Of a stretch of 64,000 nt of DNA, positions 44,032-52,627 are shown in pieces. The notes beneath the pieces are model-generated. The model saw nothing but the letters and a program-made list of their open reading frames with translations, ran no database searches and had not been told where the DNA came from. Numbering within the stretch: position 1 is the first letter of the stretch; every line of letters starts with the position of its first letter. The translations under genes and the position numbers were made by a program. The stretch is from Alphaproteobacteria bacterium SO-S41. GTDB taxonomy: Bacteria > Pseudomonadota > Alphaproteobacteria > Micropepsales > Micropepsaceae. The DNA is taken from the NCBI GenBank assembly GCA_019670725.1, contig AP024629.1:1550001-1614000 (forward strand). The letters are read 5' to 3'.

Positions 44032-44580
44032 TCAGTCCTGCCTGATGAAGTGGCGCGCTTCGCTTTCGAAGATCAGCTTGGTCAGATCGTCCATGCGCTG
44101 GGGGTAGAGCATGCCGTCGAGATGGTCGAATTCGTGCTGGACGACGCGGGCGTGGAAGCCGCGGGCGATGCGGGTGATCGCCTGCCCGTCGAGGCCGATG
44201 CCGGTATAGCGGATGAGGCTGGGCCGGGCGACGAGACCGCGGAGGCCGGGGACCGAGAGGCAGCCTTCCCAGCCTGCTTCGCGCTCGTCCGAGAGAATCT
44301 CGATCACGGGGTTGGCGAGGACGGTGAGCGGCGCGGTGTGGTCGAACATCTCGTCTTCCGCGAGACCGGGATCGGCGCGGTCGCCGGGCGCCTGGAAGAC
44401 GACGAGGCGGAGCGGGACATGGATCTGCGGCGCGGCGAGGCCGGCGCCGTTGGCGTCGATCATGGTCTCGATCATGTCCTCGGCGAGCTTGCGGATTTCC
44501 GGCGCGGTCGGGTCGGCGACCGGATCGGCGACGCGGTTGAGGACGGGGTGGCCCATGCGGGCGATCTTGAGGATGGTCAT
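44032..44580 (-). CDS. def: Peptide deformylase
   Basis: Removes the formyl group from nascent proteins. The 182-residue enzyme has all three metal-site motifs: [16 protein letters not shown] (cysteine ligand), and QHEFDHLDG with the HExxH-type histidines and glutamate. The N-terminal Met-Thr-Ile-Leu-Lys-Ile is standard. Its gene is followed by COQ9 at 2 nt. It may be preceded by a short gene at 44590-44757. Confidence 0.95.
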   Translation of the reverse strand: MTILKIARMGHPVLNRVADPVADPTAPEIRKLAEDMIETMIDANGAGLAAPQIHVPLRLVVFQAPGDRADPGLAEDEMFDHTAPLTVLANPVIEILSDEREAGWEGCLSVPGLRGLVARPSLIRYTGIGLDGQAITRIARGFHARVVQHEFDHLDGMLYPQRMDDLTKLIFESEARHFIRQD

Positions 44581-44589
44581 GGCGGAGTC

Positions 44590-44757
44590 CTACGCGGCCC
44601 TAAAGTCTTGCGCTATCACGAAACGATATTGCGCGTTGGTGGCGAAAAGCATCTTCGTTTGGTGCCTGCGAACGATGCGGGATATTCGAACGTCGCTTGA
44701 CGCCGGGGGCACGTTATTCGAATGGCATTCGAACGCTGGTTTTTCGACATTGCTCAT
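44590..44757 (-). CDS. Possible small protein upstream of def
   Basis: A 55-codon frame with an ATG at 44757 preceded by AGGAG at an 8-nt spacing and ending 9 nt before def. It has no recognised family; the C-terminal half (ISRIVRRHQTKMLFATN) is basic and the rest polar. TTCGAA-containing repeats at about 44688-44735 lie inside it. The region 44758-44988 to its right holds no other credible gene, so this 408-nt gap may simply be the def promoter region. The ribosome site and spacing are the only support. Confidence 0.28.
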   Translation of the reverse strand: MSNVEKPAFECHSNNVPPASSDVRISRIVRRHQTKMLFATNAQYRFVIAQDFRAA

Positions 44758-44988
44758 GGCGGCGGCTCCTGAGACCGGCGGGAGTTGAACGTCGATTTTT
44801 CGGGTATTCGGTCGTGACTTATCCACAGGTTGGGTCTGCTCCTCTGCGCGCCTTTCCATCGCGACCTCTGAATATAGGAATTATGTCCTTTGCGCAAGGC
44901 TGAGGCGGCGAATGCCCCAGAATGGGGGATGGACCCGCGCCGGCCGCCGGGCGTCCATGCGCCGACCACGTCCGGGAGGGAATGACCT

Positions 44989-45477
44989 GTGCGCCTGAAA
45001 TTTTCCGCCTTTCTGATCGGCCTGTCGCTTATCGGCGCGTCCGGGACTGCGCTCGCAGCGCCGGACAAGACGCTGGCGCAGCTCTGCGCGCGCATCTGCG
45101 GCGGGTCGTGGACGAACAGCGACGGGCCGGTGACGCAGTTCTATCGCTTCGAGATGGACGAGCGGTACGGCGTCATTCGCGGCCGGTTCGGGCCCAGCAC
45201 CGACAAGCCGCAGACGCCGTCGGATTCGATGATCGTCTATGGGTTCGACAAGGCAGCCGGCGGGCTGTGGTCGGTGCAGAGCTTTCGCGGTGAAGCGCCG
45301 CGCCTCGGTACAGTGAGGCTGGAGAGCGACGGGTTCACGGTGGTCGAGCAGAGCAGCGCGGGCACGGTCGCGTCTGCCTTCACCTTCGACAAGACCACCA
45401 TGACCCAGCGGACGGCGGTATCGAGCGCCGCGGGCGGGCATATCGCCGAACCCATCGTCTACCAGCGGTCGAAATAG
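44989..45477 (+). CDS. Secreted protein of unknown function
   Basis: A 162-residue protein with a signal peptide (KFSAFLIGLSLIGASGTALA). The mature part has a possible disulfide pair in LCARICGG and a repetitive beta-strand pattern (VTQFYRFEMDERYGVIRGRFG, GLWSVQSFRGE). The family is unknown to me. The GTG start is preceded by GGGAGGGAA. It ends directly at the stop of the convergent adenylate cyclase gene. Confidence 0.75.
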   Translation: MRLKFSAFLIGLSLIGASGTALAAPDKTLAQLCARICGGSWTNSDGPVTQFYRFEMDERYGVIRGRFGPSTDKPQTPSDSMIVYGFDKAAGGLWSVQSFRGEAPRLGTVRLESDGFTVVEQSSAGTVASAFTFDKTTMTQRTAVSSAAGGHIAEPIVYQRSK

Positions 45478-46644
45478 TCAGAGCGCGAAGACCTCGCGGG
45501 GTTCATCGAAGCCCTTGAGGGTGTGGGTGCCGATCGAGGTGAGGCGCGCGCGCCAGGCGTCGGGCGCGACGGCGGCGAGGGCGCCGCTGAGGAGCGTCGG
45601 CCGGCCGAGCGTGCCGCAGAGGGCTTCGAGGCGGGCGACCTCGTTCACCGCGGGGCCGATCGCGGTGAAGTCGAGGCGGCCGGCGGCGCCGACATTGCCG
45701 TAATGGACGTCGCCGATATTGAGGCCGATCGACATGCCGAGACCGGGCGGCGAGGCCGCCTGGATTTCCTCGGCCGCGGCGAGCGCCTCGGCGGCGACAT
45801 CGGCGGCGGCGCGGTTCTCGAGCAGGAAGATGGCGAGCGCGCCGTCGCCGATGAATTTCAGCACCTCGCCGCCATGGCGGCCGACAATGCCGGCGATGCG
45901 GTCGAAGCTGTCGTTGAGCAATGCCACGACCTCGGCGATCGGTCGCGTGTTGCTGAAATGGGTGAAGCCCTTGATGTCGGCCATCATCACGACGGCGGGG
46001 CTTTCGGTGACGCCGCCGCGCACGATATTGCCGGTGAGGACGCGGGAGGCGGCATCGCGGCCGAGATAGGCGGCGAGGACGTCGCGGGCGATGGTGGTGA
46101 CGAAGCGGCTTTTCACCGCGGCGGCGATGGGCTTGGTGAGCGCCATCAGGTGGGGCAGCGTCTCGTCTGAAAAGCCGCCGGGGCGCCGCGTGGTCAGCGA
46201 TGCGACGAGGCCGAACTGGCCCTCCGCCGCCCAGGTCGAGATCCAGTCGAAGCCCTCGCGGAAGGCGATCCATTCCGTCATGCCGGCGGCGGCGAACTCC
46301 TCGAAGACCGGAAAGTCGAAGGGCTCGTTCGGGCGGTCGAGCCGCTGGCGCATGATGTTGAGATTGGCCATCTGCATGTGATGCAGCGGGCTGCGCAGCC
46401 AGGCCTCGGTCGGCGTGACGCCGTGCCCGACATCGAAGCGTTCCGGCGCGGCGTCGGGGTGCCAAGTGACGGAGAGCGCGCTGACCATGGGATGCAGCGT
46501 GCTGGTCGAGACATGCGCACGGGCGATGTCGAGGCCGGCCTCGTTCAGCCGCTCGCCAAGGCCTGCCACCATCTGTTCGATGGGCGTGTCGGCCAGCGCC
46601 TGGCCGGCAATCCAGACGAAGATCGGGGTGAGGTCAGTCGCCAT
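45478..46644 (-). CDS. Class III adenylate/guanylate cyclase
   Basis: A 388-residue protein. The N-terminal ~200 residues follow the pattern of rhizobial Cya proteins: TSTLHPMVSALSVTW, SPLHHMQ, FDFPVFEEFAAAGMTEW and RRPGGFSDETL. The C-terminal catalytic domain has MMADIKGFTHFSN (first metal Asp), FIGDGALAIF (second Asp) and GLNIGDVHYGNVGAAGRLDFTAIGPAVNEVARL. Soluble, with no membrane helix. It should convert ATP to cAMP, with the purine selectivity unconfirmed. The ATG at 46644 is preferred; a longer frame to 47103 is unlikely because it overlaps the divergent SDR gene. Confidence 0.88.
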   Translation of the reverse strand: MATDLTPIFVWIAGQALADTPIEQMVAGLGERLNEAGLDIARAHVSTSTLHPMVSALSVTWHPDAAPERFDVGHGVTPTEAWLRSPLHHMQMANLNIMRQRLDRPNEPFDFPVFEEFAAAGMTEWIAFREGFDWISTWAAEGQFGLVASLTTRRPGGFSDETLPHLMALTKPIAAAVKSRFVTTIARDVLAAYLGRDAASRVLTGNIVRGGVTESPAVVMMADIKGFTHFSNTRPIAEVVALLNDSFDRIAGIVGRHGGEVLKFIGDGALAIFLLENRAAADVAAEALAAAEEIQAASPPGLGMSIGLNIGDVHYGNVGAAGRLDFTAIGPAVNEVARLEALCGTLGRPTLLSGALAAVAPDAWRARLTSIGTHTLKGFDEPREVFAL

Positions 46645-46735
46645 GCTCAAGTCCGGCCCGTGAGGCCTGTTGCCCGGCGGGTGATCGGGGATACCATCGC
46701 CCCGGCAAAACATAAAACAAGACCGGGAGAGAGAC

Positions 46736-47638
46736 ATGGCTGGGTTGTGCGAGGGCCGGGTCGTTATCGTGACGGGCGGCGGACGCGGGATCGGGCGCGA
46801 GTACTGCCTGATGCTGGCGGAGGAAGGCGCGAAGGTCGTGGTCAACGATCTCGGCAATACGCGCGACGGCTCGGGCGACGGCAGTCTGGGGCCAGCCGAG
46901 GAGGTGGTCGCCGAGATCAAGGCGAAAGGCGGCGAGGCGGTCGCGAACGGCGCCGATGTGAGCGACTGGGCGCAGGCGAAGGGGATGATCGACCAGGCGG
47001 TCGCGACCTTCGGGCGGCTGGATGCGCTGATCAACAATGCCGGCATCCTGCGCGACCGGATGCTGGTGAACATGACCGAGGCCGAATGGGATGCCGTCAT
47101 CAAGGTGCACCTGAAGGGGACCTTCGCGCCGACGCATCATGCCGCGAATTACTGGCGCGATCTCAACAAGGCGACGGGCGAGCAGGTGAATGCGCGCATC
47201 ATCAACACCTCGTCGGTGTCGGGCATCTACGGGAATATCGGGCAGACCAATTACGGCGCGGCCAAGCAGGGGATCGCGGCATTCACGATCATCGCCTCGC
47301 GCGAGCTGCGCCGTTACGGCGTGACGGTGAACGCGATCGCGCCGGGGGCGCTGACGCGGCTGACCGAGGATCTGCGCGAGGTGACGGAGGAGCGGAAGGC
47401 CAGCGGCGATCCCAAATGGGTGGCGCCGATCGCGGTGTGGCTGTGCAGTGCGGAGTCGAAGGATGTGTCGGGCCGGATGTTCGAGGCCTCGGGCACGGTG
47501 CTAGGCATCGCCGAGGGCTGGCATCGCGGGCCGACCGCGACGCCGGTGAAAGACCCGAACCTGATGGGGCCGATCGTCGCTGAACTGGTGGCCAAGGCGC
47601 GGCTGAATGCGGGGATGGACGGGAAGGATCTGGATTAG
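46736..47638 (+). CDS. SDR-family dehydrogenase (3-hydroxyacyl-CoA dehydrogenase/MFE-2 type)
   Basis: A 300-residue short-chain dehydrogenase. It shows VTGGGRGIGREYCLMLAEEGAKVVVNDLG, NNAGILRDRML and the Ser/Tyr-Lys catalytic set in SSVSGIYGNIGQTNYGAAKQG. The long insertion with DGSGDGSLGPAEEVV is typical of the peroxisomal MFE-2-like dehydrogenases acting on 3-hydroxyacyl-CoA. It is followed by an enoyl-CoA hydratase gene. RBS: GAGAGAG. Confidence 0.9.
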   Translation: MAGLCEGRVVIVTGGGRGIGREYCLMLAEEGAKVVVNDLGNTRDGSGDGSLGPAEEVVAEIKAKGGEAVANGADVSDWAQAKGMIDQAVATFGRLDALINNAGILRDRMLVNMTEAEWDAVIKVHLKGTFAPTHHAANYWRDLNKATGEQVNARIINTSSVSGIYGNIGQTNYGAAKQGIAAFTIIASRELRRYGVTVNAIAPGALTRLTEDLREVTEERKASGDPKWVAPIAVWLCSAESKDVSGRMFEASGTVLGIAEGWHRGPTATPVKDPNLMGPIVAELVAKARLNAGMDGKDLD

Positions 47639-47663
47639 GGCCTAGCGCCCGGGCCTTGCCTCT

Positions 47664-47734
47664 TTGTCATGCCCGCGAAGGCGGGCATCCAAATGCAGTG
47701 AGCCGATGGATGCCCGCCTTCGCGGGCATGACAA
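47664..47734. repeat. Long perfect inverted repeat (palindromic element)
   Basis: The 28-nt left arm (47664-47691) and right arm (47707-47734) are exact inverted copies around a 15-nt loop. Each arm is itself a near-palindrome (GCCCGC-GAAG-GCGGGC). Such elements recur in the intergenic DNA of Caulobacter-like genomes and may form cruciforms, terminate transcripts from both sides, or act as protein targets. It sits between the SDR and enoyl-CoA hydratase genes. Confidence 0.85.
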
Positions 47735-47794
47735 TTGAGGTAAGCTCTGCGCATCACATATCAATCAAGAAAAGCAACGTTAGGCAGGAACGAG

Positions 47795-48619
47795 ATGTCA
47801 CACGCGATCAAGACGGCCGAGGCCGATGATGAAGTGCTTTATGCGGTCAGCGAGGGGATCGCGACGATCACGCTGAATCGGCCGGCGCGGATGAACACGA
47901 TCTCGCGCGACATGCTGAACCAGCTGACCGACCGGTTGCTGCAGGCAGAGAACGACAAGGCGGTGCGCTGTGTCGTGCTGACGGGGACCGGGCGTGCGTT
48001 CTGCGCCGGGCTCGATCTCACCGAAGTGACCGGCGCCAAGCGCGAGGGCGGGATCAGCGATGCGTCGAACAACGCCGTGACGCTGGATTTGAAGCACACG
48101 CCGCCGACCGTGCTCTACAACATGAATACGCCGACGGTCTGTGCGTTGAACGGGTCGGCAGCGGGCTATGGCATGGATACCGCGCTCGGGTGCGACATCC
48201 GCATCATGGCAGCGGGCGCGAAGATGGCGGCGGCCTTCACCAAGCGCGGCATCGTGCCGGAGAGCGGTGGGACGTGGTTCCTGCCGCGGCTGATCGGCTG
48301 GGCCAAGGCTGCGGAACTGATCTTCACCGGGCGGACGCTGAAGGCCGATGAGTGCCTGGCGATGGGGCTGACCAATCATGTCGTGCCGGATGCGGAGCTC
48401 GCCGGCGCGGCGCAGGCTCTGGCGCGCGAGATCGCCGACAACGCGCCGCTCGCGGTGCAGGCGGCCAAGCGCATGATGCGGATCGGCATGGACGAGACGT
48501 TCGGCGATCACGTCCATCACGTCTTCCTGCAATTGCTGCCGCTGCTGAAATCGGCCGACGCGCGCGAAGGCATGCTGTCGTTCATGGAGAAGCGCGCACC
48601 AAAGTTCGAGGGGCGCTGA
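47795..48619 (+). CDS. Enoyl-CoA hydratase/isomerase
   Basis: A 274-residue crotonase-fold protein. TITLNRPARMNTIS, the oxyanion stretch VVLTGTGRAFCAGLDLTE, GSAAGYGMDTALGCDIRIM and RGIVPESGGTWFLPRLIG are typical. The glutamate in PESGG is the likely base. The reaction is probably reversible hydration of an enoyl-CoA in a beta-oxidation-like pathway together with the upstream dehydrogenase. A perfect inverted repeat separates the two. Confidence 0.93.
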   Translation: MSHAIKTAEADDEVLYAVSEGIATITLNRPARMNTISRDMLNQLTDRLLQAENDKAVRCVVLTGTGRAFCAGLDLTEVTGAKREGGISDASNNAVTLDLKHTPPTVLYNMNTPTVCALNGSAAGYGMDTALGCDIRIMAAGAKMAAAFTKRGIVPESGGTWFLPRLIGWAKAAELIFTGRTLKADECLAMGLTNHVVPDAELAGAAQALAREIADNAPLAVQAAKRMMRIGMDETFGDHVHHVFLQLLPLLKSADAREGMLSFMEKRAPKFEGR

Positions 48620-48620
48620 G

Positions 48621-49154
48621 ATGTCGCGCATGCCCCTGGCGGAGCCCGAGACGCTGCCGCCGTACCTCAAGCAGATGCACGACGCGATTCCGGAGGAGAA
48701 TTATCTCGGCCGGCATTTCGCGCGGGTGTTCGCCGCCAATCCGGCGCTGGTGGAGGACTACCAGAAGTTCTACGGGCCGTGGCACGTTGGCGGCGCCGGG
48801 CTGCTGGAGCCGCGGCTGAAGGAGCTGGTGCGGTTGCGCATCGCGACGCTGAACGGCTGTGTCCTTTGCAAGACCGTGCGGATGGCGCCGGCGGTCGTGA
48901 GCGAGGATGAGGCGGCGGCGGGCGTCGACGATGCGGACGCGGCGGAGTTCTCGCCGCGCGAGCGGGCGGCGATCCACTTCGCGGAACGTATGGCGCTGGA
49001 CCATCACAATATCGGCGATGGGGACGTCGCCGCGTTGCGCCGGCATTTCAGCGACGGCGAGTTCCTGGAGCTGGCGATGATGACGGGCCAGTATATCGGC
49101 TTCGGCCGGGTGCTCGCGATGCTGCAATTGGAAGTCGCATCCTGTCCAATCTGA
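48621..49154 (+). CDS. Carboxymuconolactone decarboxylase / AhpD-like protein
   Basis: A 177-residue helical protein. CVLCKTVRM carries the CxxC motif of AhpD-like members with the downstream helix, and LKELVRLRIATLNGCV is the shared family segment. AhpD-type proteins have weak peroxidase/disulfide activity; the true role is unknown. It starts 2 nt after the enoyl-CoA hydratase gene, and the flavoprotein gene follows. Confidence 0.88.
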   Translation: MSRMPLAEPETLPPYLKQMHDAIPEENYLGRHFARVFAANPALVEDYQKFYGPWHVGGAGLLEPRLKELVRLRIATLNGCVLCKTVRMAPAVVSEDEAAAGVDDADAAEFSPRERAAIHFAERMALDHHNIGDGDVAALRRHFSDGEFLELAMMTGQYIGFGRVLAMLQLEVASCPI

Positions 49155-49174
49155 GTAATCAGCGCACCGCCGCC

Positions 49175-50401
49175 GTGATCGGCGGCGGGCCGGCGGGGTT
49201 GATGGCGGCGGAGGTGCTGAGCGCCGCAGGTCTTGCGGTGACCGTGTATGAGCGGATGCCCTCGGTGGCGCGCAAGTTGCTGATCGCGGGGCGGGGTGGG
49301 TTGAACCTCACGCATTCCGAGCCGTTCGAGGATTTCATCAAGCGGTACGGGCCGGAGGCCGCGTGGCTACGTCCCATGCTGGAGGCCTATCCGCCGGCGG
49401 CGCTGGTCGCCTGGGCGGAAGGCCTCGGGGAAGCGATGTTCACGGGGACAAGCGGGCGGGTGTTTCCCAAGGCGATGAAGGCCTCGCCTTTGTTGCGCGC
49501 ATGGCTGGCGCGGCTGGCGGCGCAGGGCGTGACGATCCGGACGCGGACGGAGTGGCTGGGCTGGGAGGCGGGCGGCGCGCTGCGGTTTCAGGGCGTGGCG
49601 GGCGAGGAGACGGTGCGGCCGGATGTGACGGTGCTGGCGCTCGGCGGAGCGAGCTGGCCGAAGCTCGGGTCGGATGGAGCGTGGGTGCCGGTGCTTGAGG
49701 GAACCGGCGTCGCGGTGATGCCGCTGACGCCGGCGAATATGGGCATCACTATCGCGTGGAGCGAGACGTTCCGGGAGCGCTTTGCGGGAGAGCCACTGAA
49801 GAATGTCACCGCCAGCGTGTCGTCCGGCATCGGGCCGCATGTCGCGGCGATCCGGGCACGGGGCGAAGCGGTGGTGACCGCCTACGGACTTGAAGGCGGC
49901 ATCATCTACGTCTTGTCACGGATGCTGGGTCGCACGCTGGAGCGCGGCGGCGCGCCGGTCATGACGATCGACCTGCGACCGGAGCTGGTCGTTGGGACGC
50001 TGACCGACCGCATCACGCTGGCGGCGCCGGGGCAGTCTACGACGAACATGCTGCGCAAGGCGGCGAAGCTGTCGCCGCTGGCGGTGAATTTGATGCGCGA
50101 GGGCATTGGCCGCGAGCTTCCGCGCGAGCCCGCGGCGCTGGCCAAGGCGATCAAAAACGTGCCGCTGCAAGTGGCCGGCGTGCAGGGGCTGGACCGGGCG
50201 ATCTCCAGCGCCGGCGGCGTGACGCGCGGGGCGGTGGACGAGGCGCTGATGCTGAAGGCGCGGCCGGGCGTCTTCGTCGCCGGCGAAATGCTGGATTGGG
50301 CGGCGCCGACAGGCGGGTATCTGCTGCAGGCGAGCTTCGCCACCGGGGTCACGGCGGCGAAGGGTGCGCTGGCCTATGTTCAGGCGGCATCGCAGCGATA
50401 G
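49175..50401 (+). CDS. BaiN/TIGR03862-like FAD-dependent oxidoreductase
   Basis: At least 408 residues. Starts essentially at the FAD motif IGGGPAGLMAAEVL, followed by RKLLIAGRGGLNLTHSE, SGRVFPKAMKASPLL, VLALGGASWPKLGSDGAW, GVTRGAVDEALML and PGVFVAGEMLDWAAPTGGYLLQ. These are features of the HI0933/BaiN-like flavoprotein family. The annotated GTG cuts the normal N-terminus; upstream in the same frame there is no ATG, only CTG at 49142 or 49151, so the true start may be unusual. The 3' end overlaps the convergent GNAT gene by 22 nt. Confidence 0.88.
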   Translation: MIGGGPAGLMAAEVLSAAGLAVTVYERMPSVARKLLIAGRGGLNLTHSEPFEDFIKRYGPEAAWLRPMLEAYPPAALVAWAEGLGEAMFTGTSGRVFPKAMKASPLLRAWLARLAAQGVTIRTRTEWLGWEAGGALRFQGVAGEETVRPDVTVLALGGASWPKLGSDGAWVPVLEGTGVAVMPLTPANMGITIAWSETFRERFAGEPLKNVTASVSSGIGPHVAAIRARGEAVVTAYGLEGGIIYVLSRMLGRTLERGGAPVMTIDLRPELVVGTLTDRITLAAPGQSTTNMLRKAAKLSPLAVNLMREGIGRELPREPAALAKAIKNVPLQVAGVQGLDRAISSAGGVTRGAVDEALMLKARPGVFVAGEMLDWAAPTGGYLLQASFATGVTAAKGALAYVQAASQR

Positions 50402-51144
50402 TGGTAGCGGTTGATATCGGCGGTGAAGCCGAGGCCGCGATAGAGGCGCAGGGCCGCATCGTTGTCGGCTTCGACCTGCAGCGTTGCGGCGGTGGCGAGA
50501 CCGTCGCGGGCGGCGCGGGTGAGGAGCGCCGTCAGCGTTCTCTGTGCGAGGCCGCGCTGGCGCAGAGCGGGATCGGTCGCGACCCATTGCAGCGAGATCA
50601 TGCGGTCATGCGCCGCGCCATAGGCGGCCGAGACGATCGCGCCTGCGCCGTTGCGGCAGGCCGCATAGAGCGTGGGGATGGCGATGAGACCGAGGATGCG
50701 GTGACGCAGGGCGATCGCTGCGGCGGGCGTGCCGAGGAAGCGCGCATGGGCGGCGCGCCAGGCATTGGTGGGGCGGGCCGTGAATTCCACGTCGATGGGT
50801 GGAGTGGCGGCGAGGTCGAGCGCCTCCGCGATGGACGGCATCAGGACGGTGCAGGTTTCGCCTTCCAGGCCGTAGTCGCGGGTGGCGAGTGCGCGATCGA
50901 GTGCGGGATCGTCGGTCGAGCGGATGCGGAAGCAGGGCGGGAGGCCATGCGCGCGGAAGGCGGCTTCGGCGTGGGCGATCTTGGCGGCGAGATCGAGCCG
51001 GCCTTCGTGGAGCACGTTGACCGAGTTGATGCGGCGCGTCTCGCCGCCGCCGAAGCGGAGCAGCCAGCCGTCATAGTGCAAAGTGTGGATGGCCGGCCAG
51101 GCATTGAGGCAGGCTTCCTCGGCGAGGTCGTGCAGGCGGTTCAT
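50380..51144 (-). CDS. GNAT-family N-acetyltransferase, two-domain
   Basis: A 254-residue protein. The C-terminal GNAT domain has VATDPALRQRGLAQRTLTALL (acetyl-CoA binding) and LQVEADNDAALRLYRGLGF. The N-terminal domain (WLLRFGGGETRRINSV) matches a known N-acetyltransferase extension with a conserved G-G-G-E-T-R-R-I-N-S. The substrate is unknown. It is transcribed alone and ends 22 nt inside the flavoprotein gene. Confidence 0.88.
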   Translation of the reverse strand: MNRLHDLAEEACLNAWPAIHTLHYDGWLLRFGGGETRRINSVNVLHEGRLDLAAKIAHAEAAFRAHGLPPCFRIRSTDDPALDRALATRDYGLEGETCTVLMPSIAEALDLAATPPIDVEFTARPTNAWRAAHARFLGTPAAAIALRHRILGLIAIPTLYAACRNGAGAIVSAAYGAAHDRMISLQWVATDPALRQRGLAQRTLTALLTRAARDGLATAATLQVEADNDAALRLYRGLGFTADINRYHYRCDAA

Positions 51145-51186
51145 AAGTGCGCTCCTTCAAAGGAAAGCCGGAGCGCGCGCCAAAAC

Positions 51187-51215
51187 AAAAAAAGCCCCGC
51201 GTGTCCGGCGGGGCT
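51187..51215 (-). terminator. Rho-independent terminator for the PQQ dehydrogenase gene
   Basis: AGCCCCGC (51193-51200) pairs with GCGGGGCT (51208-51215) around a 7-nt loop. On the minus strand it is followed by seven T (51193-51187). It serves transcripts coming from the right, about 190 nt after the stop at 51404. Confidence 0.88.
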
Positions 51216-51350
51216 TGGGCTTCCAACACACAGTCAGACGCTATCCACCCCTTAAGGCGGTGCGGCGTCGCGACGATGAGGCGTGGTTGGTCATGGGGTT
51301 TCGTATCAGGCAGATGGTGGGGCGTCTATTCCTGAGGGACTCAGGCATGG

Positions 51351-51390
51351 ATCCTCGGGTTCCGACGCCTGCGGCGGCGGCCCCGAGGAT
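51351..51390. repeat. Inverted-repeat remnant (ATCCTCGGG/CCCGAGGAT)
   Basis: 9-nt arms at 51351-51359 and 51382-51390 flank a 22-nt loop. The form, preceded by CTCAGGCATGG, looks like one of the dispersed palindromic elements of alphaproteobacterial genomes. It lies between the PQQ-dehydrogenase stop and its terminator. Confidence 0.5.
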
Positions 51391-51403
51391 GACGGTGGTG
51401 GTG

Positions 51404-52540
51404 TTATTTTGGCGTGACCTTGAGGACCTGGCCGGCGTCTTCGTCGGTGAGGAGGTAGAGTGTGCCGTCATAGTCGACGCGGACGTCGCGGATGCGGTGA
51501 TCCAGTTCCGTGAAAAGGCGTTCGTGGCGGGTGACCGTGCCGTCGGCGCCGACGGCGATCAGGTCGACGCATTTTTCGGCGAGCGAGCCGGCGAGGAGGA
51601 CGCCGTCCCAGCCGGGGAAGAGCGTGCCGCGATAGACCGCGAGGCCCGACGGGGCGAAGCGTTCGGGCTTCCACACCGCGACGGGCTGAACGGTGCCTTC
51701 CTTCTCCGTGTACGGAGAAATGACCGAGCCGGAATAGTCGAGCGAGTAGGTGGCGATCGGCCAACCATAGTTCGAGCCGGGCTTGATGAGATTCACTTCA
51801 TCGCCCGAGAGCGCGCCGTGCTCGGTCTGCCAGACCGCGCCGGTCGTGGGGTCGAGGGCGAGACCCTGCTGGTTGCGGTTGCCGTAGGTGTAGACCTCGG
51901 CCTTCGCGCCGGCTTCGCCGACAAAGGGATTGTCGGTGGGCGCCTTGCCGTCGGTGTCGATGCGCAGGATCTTGCCGAGGCCGCTCGATTTGTCCTGCGC
52001 CTTTTCGCGGTATTCGAAGCCGTCGCCGGTGGTGAGCAGCAGCGTGTTGTCGGGCAGGACGACGAGGCGGCCGCCGAAATGGGCGTCGGTGTCCTTGTCC
52101 GGCGCGTTGCGATAGATGACCGTCACATCCTGCAGCGCCTTGCCGTCGAAGCGCGCGCGGGCGACGGCGGTGTGGTTCGCCTCCTCCGTCCCCTCCGCAT
52201 AGGAGAGGTAGACGAAATTGTTCGAGGTGAAGTTGCGGTCGAGCGCGATGTCGAAATAGCCGCCCTGACCCTGCTTGAACGCGGCGGGCAAACCGGTGAT
52301 CGCCTCGGGCACCAGCTTACCGTCGCGGATGAGGCGGAGGCCGTTATTGCGCTCGGTCACCAGCATCGAGCCGTCGGGCAGGAAGGCGAGCGACCAGGGA
52401 TGGTCGAGCCCTTCGGCGATGGGGGTGACGGTGTAGGTGCCGGGATCGACCTTGGTCGGTTCGCCCATGATCGGCGAGGCCATAGCAGCGCCGGCGAGGG
52501 CGGTGGACAGGAACAGGGCGGCCAGACTGCGGGTCGTCAT
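51404..52540 (-). CDS. PQQ-dependent aldose sugar dehydrogenase, secreted
   Basis: A 378-residue periplasmic beta-propeller with a signal peptide (SLAALFLSTALAGAAMA). Conserved pieces are GLDHPWSLAFLPDGSMLVTER, GGYFDIALD, AHFGGRLVVLPDNTLLLTTGDG, GNRNQQGLALDP, WQTEHGALSGDEVN and the catalytic-site region APSGLAVYRG. It oxidises aldoses with PQQ and Ca2+, passing electrons to the respiratory chain. The ATG at 52540 follows GAGGAG, so the frame to 52555 is not needed. It is divergent from a membrane protein gene. Confidence 0.92.
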   Translation of the reverse strand: MTTRSLAALFLSTALAGAAMASPIMGEPTKVDPGTYTVTPIAEGLDHPWSLAFLPDGSMLVTERNNGLRLIRDGKLVPEAITGLPAAFKQGQGGYFDIALDRNFTSNNFVYLSYAEGTEEANHTAVARARFDGKALQDVTVIYRNAPDKDTDAHFGGRLVVLPDNTLLLTTGDGFEYREKAQDKSSGLGKILRIDTDGKAPTDNPFVGEAGAKAEVYTYGNRNQQGLALDPTTGAVWQTEHGALSGDEVNLIKPGSNYGWPIATYSLDYSGSVISPYTEKEGTVQPVAVWKPERFAPSGLAVYRGTLFPGWDGVLLAGSLAEKCVDLIAVGADGTVTRHERLFTELDHRIRDVRVDYDGTLYLLTDEDAGQVLKVTPK

Positions 52541-52627
52541 GTGTCGTCTCCTCAAGGCGGGCTTTCCGTGCCGCGCGTTCTGGCCTTACATGACCAGCAA
52601 TAAACGGGAACGCAAAGGGGGCGGGCC

